Part shown: positions 1-5,461 of the stretch, piece by piece
Numbering within the stretch: position 1 is the stretch's first letter
Layout of the letters: each line of letters starts with the position of its first letter
Origin: Thiotrichales bacterium
GTDB lineage: Bacteria > Pseudomonadota > Gammaproteobacteria > UWMA-0217
Assembly: GCA_024763135.1 (NCBI GenBank)
Contig: JANTGD010000176.1
Coordinates: 1-7,333, forward strand
DNA: 7,333 bases
Direction: 5' to 3'
The notes under the pieces: generated by a model
What the model saw: only the letters and a program-made list of their open reading frames with translations
Told to the model about the DNA's origin: nothing
Databases searched by the model: none
Position numbers and translations under genes: made by a program

Positions 1-178
1 TTGAGCGCGAAAAAGACGTGTAAGCAATTGGTGTGAATGGTGAAACAGGAAAACTCGTGGTCACCTTATTGGTGATGAGAGATTTTCCTGTTTCGCCTGG
101 CGCGTCAAGAGCTTGCGTGGACTTTTGTGATCCAACTGAGGTTTTTAGGTTCAAGCAGCCTGTTGATGAGAAACCAAT
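1..178. other. Left-edge intergenic stretch, no convincing gene
   Basis: No reading frame here looks like a protein gene. Two plus-strand frames enter from the left edge and stop early: one ends in the residues EREKDV with a TAA at 21-23, the other stops with TGA at 34-36. Either could be the last codons of a gene lying outside the window, converging on the small RNA, but a few residues are too little to name it. In several gammaproteobacteria the GTPase gene engB is a polA neighbour; nothing here confirms that. The main visible structure is the hairpin at 39-97, listed separately. Confidence 0.4.
39..97. repeat. Long inverted repeat / stem-loop
   Basis: The arms at 39-53 and 83-97 are complementary over 15 positions. 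Twelve of these are perfect (42-53 with 83-94), and the one exception, T41 against G95, would be a G-U wobble in plus-strand RNA. The interior can pair further: CTC 54-56 with GAG 77-79, and TCACC 61-65 with GGTGA 71-75 around a TTATT loop. No T-tract follows on either strand, so it is not a standard intrinsic terminator. It starts just after two stop codons from frames entering at the left edge, so it could be a 3'-end structure of an upstream mRNA. It could also be a dispersed repeat. Function unknown. Confidence 0.6.
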
Positions 179-211
179 AAAAAACCCCGGTCAAAACGAG
201 TCGACCGGGGT
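179..211 (-). terminator. Intrinsic terminator of the small RNA
   Basis: On the minus strand ACCCCGGTC (211-203) becomes the 5' arm as its reverse complement and pairs with 192-184, giving a perfect 9-bp GC-rich stem around a 10-nt loop. A run of six T residues (184-179) follows. This is a textbook Rho-independent terminator. It ends the small RNA and may also stop read-through from polA, since no other terminator is visible downstream of that gene. Confidence 0.92.
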
Positions 212-294
212 CAAGATTTGGCTCGACTTGGGGACTCGAGCCAATCCCGCTCAGGGAGGATAGCGGGAAGCGCTGGGCTTAAGCGCTTATTACG
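179..294 (-). ncRNA. Putative polA-linked small regulatory RNA with C-rich loops (sX13/Spot 42/ErsA-like position)
   Basis: Read on the minus strand, this stretch of about 115 nt folds into four consecutive hairpins with almost no unpaired linker. Hairpin 1 pairs 282-288 with 268-274 (7 bp, loop TAAGCCC). Hairpin 2 pairs 262-268 with 245-251 (6-7 bp, loop ATCCTCCCTG). Hairpin 3 pairs 236-244 with 218-226 (9 bp, loop GTCCCCAAG). Hairpin 4 is the intrinsic terminator. All three internal loops carry C-runs, and loop 2 is complementary to a Shine-Dalgarno sequence, which suggests base-pairing to mRNA translation start sites. A good promoter sits directly upstream. The location downstream of polA on the same strand matches Spot 42 (spf), Pseudomonas ErsA and, from memory, Xanthomonas sX13, which is about this length with C-rich loops. 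No open reading frame on this strand competes. The exact 5' end (292-295) is inferred from the promoter. Homology to sX13 is a hypothesis from architecture and synteny, not from an alignment. Confidence 0.75.
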
Positions 295-300
295 AGAATA

Positions 301-328
301 AGTGTAACATAAAATTTACACATGACAA
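301..328 (-). promoter_or_regulatory. Sigma-70-type promoter of the small RNA (extended -10)
   Basis: Minus strand: -35 hexamer TTGTCA (328-323), 16-bp spacer, -10 hexamer TACACT (306-301) preceded by TG with one base between (extended -10). The upstream DNA is A/T-rich, including a T-run around 350-357, as for an UP element. The predicted start is at about 292-295, six to nine bases past the -10, exactly where the first hairpin of the small RNA begins. Confidence 0.68.
302..321. promoter_or_regulatory. Operator-like inverted repeat overlapping the small-RNA promoter
   Basis: GTGTAA (302-307) and TTACAC (316-321) form a perfect 6-bp inverted repeat with an 8-bp spacer. It lies between and partly over the -35 and -10 of the small-RNA promoter. 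Read as TGTAAC-N6-TTTACA it differs by one base from the TyrR/PhhR-type box TGTAAA-N6-TTTACA, a perfect copy of which lies at 575-592. A bound protein here would be expected to repress, but the regulator is unknown and part of the symmetry could come from the -10 element itself. Confidence 0.4.
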
Positions 329-492
329 TAGATTTATGATTTCCGTCGAAAAAAATTTGGGCAGCCCATCATCACAAGCGACCAGGTACCATGGCTCGAT
401 CCTTCCCGCACGCGCAGCACGCTCAATACCAGCGTCATATGTTATTGATATTACGTTAGATATTTGAAAAACGCGTTGATGACTCTAAAGCG

Positions 493-540
493 TTAGAGGA
501 AGGCTTGCCCCGAGCCAGTTTCGCTCTCGATGATCCCCAT
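493..540 (-). CDS. Possible 15-residue micro-ORF with strong ribosome binding site
   Basis: On the minus strand an ATG at 540-538 opens a frame of 15 codons (MGIIESETGSGQAFL) ended by TAA at 495-493. An AGGAGG at 557-552 precedes it by 11 nt, slightly long but usable. No membrane segment, no recognisable family and no codon-bias argument is possible at this length. It lies downstream of polA on the same strand, so it could be translated from polA read-through. Chance is a serious alternative. Confidence 0.15.
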   Translation of the reverse strand: MGIIESETGSGQAFL

Positions 541-571
541 GGTGCTTGCAGCCTCCTAGGAAGAACCACTC

Positions 572-595
572 AATTGTAAAGAATAATTTACAATT
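572..595. promoter_or_regulatory. Perfect palindrome containing TGTAAA-N6-TTTACA
   Basis: AATTGTAAA (572-580) and TTTACAATT (587-595) are exact reverse complements across a 6-bp spacer. The core 575-592 matches the TyrR/PhhR-family box TGTAAA-N6-TTTACA at every defined position. The site lies 3' of polA and about 270 bp upstream of the small-RNA promoter, which carries a one-mismatch copy. It could be a distal operator for that promoter. As RNA it could fold into a 9-bp A/U-rich hairpin, but no T-tract follows, so it is not an intrinsic terminator. Confidence 0.5.
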
Positions 596-672
596 CGGGG
601 GGCCGCCGGAATGCAGGCCAACGCCCTCTTGTGTCCTACCCCACTTATCCGATTAACGCAGGTGACTGCGAC

Positions 673-3366
673 TCAGTGGGCTTCATCCCAGTTCTCACCG
701 ATACCCACCTCGGCGATCAAAGGTACTTTGAGTTGCGCGCTGGACTCCATTAGCAACTTCAACTGATCCGCACAAGCCGCCACCTCAGCGTCTGCAATCT
801 CGAATACAAGCTCATCATGGACCTGCATAACCATGAGCGCGGAGGGTTCTTCAGCCTCCAACCAAGCATGAATCGCGATCATTGCTTTTTTGATGATATC
901 CGCGGCAGTACCTTGCATCGGTGCATTGATAGCCGTTCGTTCTGCGTATTGACGGCGCTGATTGTTACGCGAATGAATGTCCGGGACATAGAGCCTGCGG
1001 CCAAACAGCGTCTCAACATAACCGTGTTCACGCGCCTGTATGCGTGTTTTTTCCATATACTCTTTGACGCCTGGATAGCGACTAAAGTAGATATCGATAT
1101 AAGTCTGCGCCTCATTACGACCAATGTTCAGTTGACGGGCAAGCCCGAAAGACGACATACCATAGATCAAGCCAAAATTGATCGCCTTCGCAGCACGTCT
1201 TTGCTGCGGCTCGACCGTCTCAGGCGTCCCGCCAAACACTTCAGCGGCCGTCGCTGCATGAATATCCATCCCTTGCGCAAAGGCCTTCAAAAGCCCTGGA
1301 TCCTCAGAGAGGTGGGCCATAATCCGCAATTCGATTTGCGAATAGTCAATGGCGACCAAACGTGTTCCCACTGGCGCGGTAAACGCTTGACGGATGCGAC
1401 GCCCCTCCTCGGTACGGATGGGAATGTTCTGCAGATTGGGATCGCTCGAGGACAATCGTCCTGTTGAAGCAACGGCCTGATGATAGGACGTGTGCACCCG
1501 CCCTGTGCGCGGGTGAATTTGCTGCGGTAGTTTGTCTGTGTAGGTGGATTTAAGTTTTGCCAAACTGCGATGCTCGAGTATCAGTTTGGGCAACTCATAA
1601 TTCAGTGCAAGCTCCTGTAACACATCCTCTGCTGTCGACGGCTGGCCCTTGGGCGTCTTGCGCACAACAGGCAATCCAAGTTCATCAAACAGTATCGCCT
1701 GGAGTTGCTTAGGTGAACCAAGGTTGAACGCGTGTCCGGCCTCGCGATGTGCCTGCGCTTCCACCTCGGCCATGCGCTGCGCCAATTCTTCGCTCTGCTG
1801 CTTCAAGCGCGCCGCATCGACATGTACTCCGTTACGCTCCATCCGCGACAACACCGAAATTAAAGGCACCTCGATCTCTTCGTACAAGTCGCGCAAACGT
1901 GCAGTGCCTGCAAGCCGCGGCCAGAGGTGCTGATGCAATTGCAGGCTGATATCGGCGTCTTCGGCTGCATAGGGCGCCGCTTTTTCCAATGGGACTTGAT
2001 TGAACGTGAGCTGTTTGGCTCCTTTACCCGCAACCTCTTCAAAAGAAATCGTAGAATGATGGAGATACTTTTCGCTCAAGGTATCGAGATCGTGGCGACT
2101 AGCGGTTGAGTTTAGGACATAGGATTCCAGCATCGTATCGTGGCGGATCCCCTGTAAATCAATCTCGTGATTCGCCAACACATTTTTATCGTATTTCAGG
2201 TTATGCCCGACCTTTGCAATATCAGGATTTTCCAACAAGGGTTGCAATCGAGACAGCACCTGAGCCATCGGTAGTTGCGCTGGTGCATCCGGATAGTCAT
2301 GCCCAAACGGCAGATAGGCGGCTTCGCCACTGGACACCGCCATGGAAATGCCCACCACCCGCGCATCCATATAGTTCAATGACGTGGTTTCGGTATCGAT
2401 GGCGATCAACTCCGCTTGCGTAAGCTGATCTAACCACGCCGCAAACATAGCTTCTTCGAGTATCAGTGTATAGCCGGGATCTGTCGGGTCCGCCGCGCCA
2501 TCGGCTTGCTGATTCATCTCTTTCAGCCAACTTACAAACTCGAGCTGCTCAAATAATTTACGCAGCCGGCCCTCATCCACCGGTTTCAGCTTTAGGTCCT
2601 CCGGCGACTCATGCAACGCAACGTCCCGACGGATAGTCACCAGCTCCTTGGACAGCGGAAGCCGCGCTAGTGCCGCACGCAGATTTTCACCGACTTTGCC
2701 CTTGATCTCATCTGCATGTGCCATCACAGCTTCCAGGCTACCGTACTTTGCAAGCCACTTGACTGCGGTTTTAGGGCCTACTTTTTCGACGCCCGGTACG
2801 TTGTCGACCTTGTCTCCAACCAGCGCGAGATAATCCACCACGCGCTCAGGCGGAACACCAAATTTTTCCTCAACAGCGCTGGCATCCAACACAGTGCCGT
2901 CCATAGTATTGATCAACGTAATATTTGAATTAACGAGTTGGGCCATGTCTTTATCGCCCGTAGAGATCAATACCGACCAACCTTGCTGCGCAGCCTGCCC
3001 CGCCAGAGTACCAATAACATCATCGGCTTCAACACCAGGCTCCACGATCAATGGAATACCCATCGCCTCTACAATCTCGAATAACGGCTCGATCTGCTCA
3101 CTGAGCTCATCCGGCATCGGCGGGCGCGTCGCTTTGTAGGCTGCGTACATATCATTACGAAAGGTTTTGCCCTTCGCGTCGAACACAACTGCCATGTGCG
3201 TCGGATGATAGTCTTTGAGCAACCGCTGGAGCATACTCACTACACCACGTATTGCGCCCGTAGGCCGACCCTCCGAGGTGATCAAAGCAGGTAATGCATG
3301 GAAAGCACGGTAGAGGTAAGACGAACCATCGACAAGGATCAAAGGCGGCTTTGATTGATCAGTCAT
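673..3366 (-). CDS. polA: DNA polymerase I
   Basis: Full-length DNA polymerase I of 897 residues. It fills gaps, removes Okazaki-fragment RNA primers and acts in excision repair in the cytoplasm. All three activities look intact. The 5' nuclease domain (about 1-290) has D13, D63, the EADD cluster ending at D116, D138/D140 and D185/D188, followed by the helix-hairpin-helix region PGVEKVGPKT. The 3'-5' proofreading domain (about 300-490) has D324 and E326 (DTETT), D393 and Y466/D470 (YAAED). The polymerase domain has motif A DYSQIELR (674-681), the O-helix with R723, K727 and Y735, and motif C HDE (850-852). Length is close to E. coli PolA (928). The ATG at 3366 begins a typical N-terminus; its ribosome binding site (GAGCGGG, 3380-3374) is only moderate. 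The gene stands alone, divergent from the CDF gene, with a small RNA downstream on the same strand. Identification is certain. Confidence 0.99.
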   Translation of the reverse strand: MTDQSKPPLILVDGSSYLYRAFHALPALITSEGRPTGAIRGVVSMLQRLLKDYHPTHMAVVFDAKGKTFRNDMYAAYKATRPPMPDELSEQIEPLFEIVEAMGIPLIVEPGVEADDVIGTLAGQAAQQGWSVLISTGDKDMAQLVNSNITLINTMDGTVLDASAVEEKFGVPPERVVDYLALVGDKVDNVPGVEKVGPKTAVKWLAKYGSLEAVMAHADEIKGKVGENLRAALARLPLSKELVTIRRDVALHESPEDLKLKPVDEGRLRKLFEQLEFVSWLKEMNQQADGAADPTDPGYTLILEEAMFAAWLDQLTQAELIAIDTETTSLNYMDARVVGISMAVSSGEAAYLPFGHDYPDAPAQLPMAQVLSRLQPLLENPDIAKVGHNLKYDKNVLANHEIDLQGIRHDTMLESYVLNSTASRHDLDTLSEKYLHHSTISFEEVAGKGAKQLTFNQVPLEKAAPYAAEDADISLQLHQHLWPRLAGTARLRDLYEEIEVPLISVLSRMERNGVHVDAARLKQQSEELAQRMAEVEAQAHREAGHAFNLGSPKQLQAILFDELGLPVVRKTPKGQPSTAEDVLQELALNYELPKLILEHRSLAKLKSTYTDKLPQQIHPRTGRVHTSYHQAVASTGRLSSSDPNLQNIPIRTEEGRRIRQAFTAPVGTRLVAIDYSQIELRIMAHLSEDPGLLKAFAQGMDIHAATAAEVFGGTPETVEPQQRRAAKAINFGLIYGMSSFGLARQLNIGRNEAQTYIDIYFSRYPGVKEYMEKTRIQAREHGYVETLFGRRLYVPDIHSRNNQRRQYAERTAINAPMQGTAADIIKKAMIAIHAWLEAEEPSALMVMQVHDELVFEIADAEVAACADQLKLLMESSAQLKVPLIAEVGIGENWDEAH

Positions 3367-3373
3367 GAGAAAA

Positions 3374-3420
3374 CCCGCTCAGAAAATTGAGTAAACCCTT
3401 TCGGGGTGCTGCATGAGCGG
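3374..3420 (-). promoter_or_regulatory. polA leader: inverted repeat covering the ribosome binding site
   Basis: CCGCTCA (3375-3381) and TGAGCGG (3414-3420) are perfect 7-bp inverted repeats. In the polA mRNA the upstream arm would pair with the GAGCGG that serves as the Shine-Dalgarno element, 7 nt before the ATG. Between them lies a CCC/GGG mini-hairpin with a GAAA loop. If transcription starts near 3415 the upstream arm would be only partly transcribed, which weakens the case for sequestration. Confidence 0.3.
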
Positions 3421-3421
3421 C

Positions 3422-3450
3422 ATATTACATGGCAAGCGGACAGCTGTCCG
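3422..3450 (-). promoter_or_regulatory. Candidate polA promoter
   Basis: Minus strand: -10 TAATAT (3427-3422), 17-bp spacer, -35 CGGACA (3450-3445; four of six positions match TTGACA). The predicted start near 3415 gives a leader of about 50 nt. The -35 lies inside the 16-bp palindrome at 3436-3451. Confidence 0.4.
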
Positions 3451-3451
3451 C
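3436..3451. promoter_or_regulatory. 16-bp perfect palindrome GCGGACAGCTGTCCGC
   Basis: The sequence is exactly self-complementary over 16 bp with no spacer and overlaps the -35 of the candidate polA promoter. That position suits a repressor operator, but I do not recognise the motif as LexA or another named regulator. A GC-rich palindrome of this length could also come from a repeat family. Confidence 0.45.
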
Positions 3452-3860
3452 GATGCCCGGATGATTGAGTCGCATTATTCAAGAGCACTGCTGCCTATTA
3501 GCGAAAGGACTCCTGCCAATGTTCTCCATAAGTTGGCGATGTTGGGCATAGACCGATTTTGAGCCATCATGCGCCTCACCCCCTTGCTCAACCCGTTGCG
3601 ATAGCGCAGCTTTGGCAACGGAAGACTGCGAGCCTTGGAGTGCCCTTTTTCAGCCAGTGCTCAAAAGCTGCGGAAGTAACGCCGTCGTGCAATGGGAGGC
3701 CGTCTTGAAGTCAGCTCACAGGCATTTTCTTGGGACAAGCCTATTACGAAAACGCTATAATAGCCGCACGCGCGCGAGCCTCATAACCGAATACCCGTTC
3801 TAAGAGGTTAAGGTCATACTCACCCGTTAGTTTCGATCAATCGCAGCAACTACATTCAAT
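3452..3860. other. Divergent spacer between polA and the CDF gene, no convincing gene
   Basis: About 410 bp without a supported gene. Several minus-strand frames are open for 30-60 codons but lack good starts. One ends at 3588-3590 and has about 40 codons after the previous stop, including a stretch FEHWLKKGTPRLAV. Another runs to a stop at 3475-3477 and contains an ATG-ATG at 3570-3565 preceded by a G-rich AAGGGGGTGAGG; it would encode 31 residues with a hydrophobic LAGVLSLIG segment. These may be remnants of a decayed gene or chance. The plus strand carries the promoter at 3732-3761. Confidence 0.4.
3732..3761 (+). promoter_or_regulatory. Sigma-70-type promoter with consensus -10, reading toward the CDF gene
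   Basis: The -10 is a perfect TATAAT (3756-3761). GGGACA (3732-3737, four of six positions of TTGACA) lies 18 bp upstream. The predicted start near 3768 would give the CDF gene a leader of about 315 nt containing the whole palindromic repeat at 3861-4028. The promoter may have driven the gene directly before that repeat inserted, or may serve an undetected short transcript. Confidence 0.5.
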
Positions 3861-4028
3861 TTAAGGCAGCTCTGATTAATTCTGGCGCGAGCAGATTGCG
3901 GTGAAAAATCGTCCAGTTCAAGGCGCGGATCGCACTTAATAGCTGACTATTGCGAAGATCCGCAACACAGAAGTGGGCGATTTTGCGGCGCAAGATGCCG
4001 TGTTGCGAATTGATCAGAGCTTCCTTAA
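3861..4028. mobile_element. 168-bp fully palindromic repeat, probable non-autonomous MITE
   Basis: The ends are 22-bp inverted repeats matching at 20 positions: TTAAGG(C/A)AGCTCTGAT (3861-3876 on the left, 4028-4013 on the right), continuing to 3882 and 4007. The symmetry continues inward through similar blocks: AAAATCG at about 3907-3913 against the complement of CGATTTT near 3978-3984, GGATC against GATCC, and AATAG (3938-3942) against CTATT (3947-3951). It closes on a 4-bp centre, CTGA (3943-3946), so the two arms are each exactly 82 bp. No transposase frame is present. If the outermost TTAA on each side is a target duplication, the element proper is 3865-4024. The alternative is an ERIC-like intergenic palindrome rather than a transposon derivative. 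It sits 54 bp upstream of the CDF start codon. Confidence 0.7.
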
Positions 4029-4082
4029 CCTACAACCTTAAAACTCAGGCAAACTCTGCGCGTTTGAATAAACACAACCGCT

Positions 4083-5249
4083 ATGGAACCCATACAAACG
4101 CTCACCGCTCAACCAGATACCGACAAACTGCACCGTTATCAGGAAACCCGTCGCGTCACAATCGTCGGTGCCCTGGTCAACACCTTGCTCGCTGCCGCCC
4201 AGATTTTCGGAGGCCTGGTGACACACTCCCAGGGTCTGATTGCCGACGGACTCCATACCCTGGCTGATTTGACCAGTGATTTTGTAGTACTCATCGCTGC
4301 GAAACATGCACATGCGGCCGCAGATGAAGAACACCCTTATGGGCACGGACGCATTGAAACACTTGCCACCAGCTTGCTGGGTATCTCGTTACTGGCCGTT
4401 GCGGCAGGTATTGCGATCGATGTAATCGGTCGGCTCCTGTCTCCTGCACAATTACTCAAGCCCACCCCTGCCGCATTGGCATTTGCATTACTGGCCGTTC
4501 TTTCCAAAGAAGGCCTCTACCGCTATACCGTCAGTATTGCGCGAAAGATCAACTCCTCACTGCTCGAAGCCAATGCATGGCACCATCGCTCCGACGCCAT
4601 TTCATCTCTACTCGTTATCATTGGGATCACCGGCAGCCTTGCGGGTATCCCTGCCTTCGATGCCTTTGCCGCACTCGCCGTCGCTGGTTTCATCGCGCTT
4701 ATTGGCTGGAAACTCCTGTGGCAAAGCGGGCAGGAACTGATTGATGCGAGTCTGGACGACGCCACGCTCGACAAAATTGAAAACGTCATCCGATCGGTCG
4801 ATGGCGTGGTTAATATGCATATGTTGCGTACCCGCAAAAGCGGTAGCGATGCCTTCGCCGATGTACACATCCAGGTCCCATCAAAAATCAGTGTCTCAGA
4901 AGGTCACCAAATTGCGGAGGCCGTGCGTGCCGCTTTACAACGTGAGATCGATGAAATTTCCGACGTGACGGTTCATATCGATCCTGAAGATGACCTCAGC
5001 GCCAGTCAAAACGCGCCACTACCACTGCGTGACGAGTTGCTCGGCAGATTACGCAAAGCCTGGCTTGGACTCGAAATCGCCGAAGCGGTCGAAAACATCG
5101 TGATCCACTATCTCAACGGGCAGATTGAACTAGAGATTTATCTACCCAAGAAATACGCTGACCATCCTGAGGTAAATGACCTTCGAAGCGCCGCCCTGGC
5201 TCAGCCCTATATCCACCATGTATCAATTCACTACAGCGACACTTCGTAA
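4083..5249 (+). CDS. Cation diffusion facilitator (CDF) family metal exporter with C-terminal extension
   Basis: An inner-membrane transporter of 388 residues that exports divalent cations, probably zinc or a similar metal, in exchange for protons. Six membrane segments are visible at roughly 26-46, 50-73, 92-115, 128-147, 172-190 and 195-214. The metal site fits the HxxxD type: H58 and D62 in TM2 (ADGLHTLAD) and H167 and D171 in TM5 (WHHRSD). The family motif HPYGHGR is at 84-90 in the TM2-TM3 loop. A cytoplasmic ferredoxin-like domain (about 215-300, with DVHIQV at 260-265) follows. Most CDF proteins end near residue 300; this one has about 85 more residues (QIELEIYLPKKYADHPEV region) that look like a second alpha/beta fold. 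The ATG at 4083 is the first start after an in-frame stop at 4065, but no Shine-Dalgarno sequence precedes it. It stands alone. Metal specificity is inferred; the family is clear. Confidence 0.95.
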   Translation: MEPIQTLTAQPDTDKLHRYQETRRVTIVGALVNTLLAAAQIFGGLVTHSQGLIADGLHTLADLTSDFVVLIAAKHAHAAADEEHPYGHGRIETLATSLLGISLLAVAAGIAIDVIGRLLSPAQLLKPTPAALAFALLAVLSKEGLYRYTVSIARKINSSLLEANAWHHRSDAISSLLVIIGITGSLAGIPAFDAFAALAVAGFIALIGWKLLWQSGQELIDASLDDATLDKIENVIRSVDGVVNMHMLRTRKSGSDAFADVHIQVPSKISVSEGHQIAEAVRAALQREIDEISDVTVHIDPEDDLSASQNAPLPLRDELLGRLRKAWLGLEIAEAVENIVIHYLNGQIELEIYLPKKYADHPEVNDLRSAALAQPYIHHVSIHYSDTS

Positions 5250-5384
5250 CAGGGCAGGACTTTGTAAGCATTGATTTGGTGCGCCAAATCCACGCCATCC
5301 AATACCAATTGAGCTGCATACCGGCCTAATTTTGGTGCAAAGCATAGCTACTTACTCTTAGACGACACCTAAACACGAGCGGCC

Positions 5385-5400
5385 TGGCCTGTGTCTTGCT
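5385..5400 (+). promoter_or_regulatory. Sigma-54 (RpoN)-type promoter of glnA
   Basis: TGGCCTGTGTCTTGCT has the invariant GG (5386-5387) and GC (5398-5399) exactly 10 bp apart and keeps TGGC at -24 and TTGCT at -12. The spacing is correct and the sequence is close to the TGGCAC-N5-TTGCW consensus. The predicted start is near 5411, giving a leader of about 109 nt. Sigma-54 control of glnA under nitrogen limitation is established in enteric bacteria and fits here. Confidence 0.68.
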
Positions 5401-5461
5401 GAACGCACCAATTCTTGGCATCCTAATCGGCTGCGGATTATGTGATTTATTTCATCTTCCC

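Larger units (their letters stand above)
295..672. other. Non-coding stretch between polA and the small RNA
   Basis: No convincing gene. It contains the small-RNA promoter, the perfect palindrome at 572-595, and one minus-strand mini-ORF of 15 codons (493-540) behind an AGGAGG (557-552). No intrinsic terminator with a T-tract is visible for polA, so polA transcription may continue to the terminator at 179-211. Confidence 0.55.

Noticed and set aside
33..263. A 76-codon plus-strand frame across the left region
   Set aside because: It runs through the long hairpin and antisense through the small RNA and its terminator, has no ribosome binding site, and its composition is not protein-like.
217..288. 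The stacked hairpins at first suggested a tRNA
   Set aside because: There is no acceptor stem closing the structure, no T-loop GTTCGAATC-type sequence and no CCA; the four serial hairpins with a terminator fit a small RNA.
572..595. The palindrome as an intrinsic terminator for polA
   Set aside because: The stem is A/T-rich and no T-tract follows on the minus strand.
817..1467. A 216-codon plus-strand frame antisense to polA, and other shorter antisense frames within 879-3139
   Set aside because: polA is intact with every motif in place; these frames are shadows created by its codon pattern and have no independent support.
3612..3803. A 63-codon plus-strand frame upstream of the CDF gene
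   Set aside because: It runs through the consensus TATAAT promoter, has no Shine-Dalgarno sequence and no recognisable domain.
3950..4267. A 105-codon plus-strand frame
   Set aside because: Its first part is the right arm of the palindromic repeat and the rest overlaps the CDF gene in another frame.
5415..5440. A sigma-70 promoter for glnA (TTGGCA with GATTAT or TTATGT)
   Set aside because: The spacing is 15 bp for the better -10, and the 17-bp option has a very poor -10; the sigma-54 match is clearly better.
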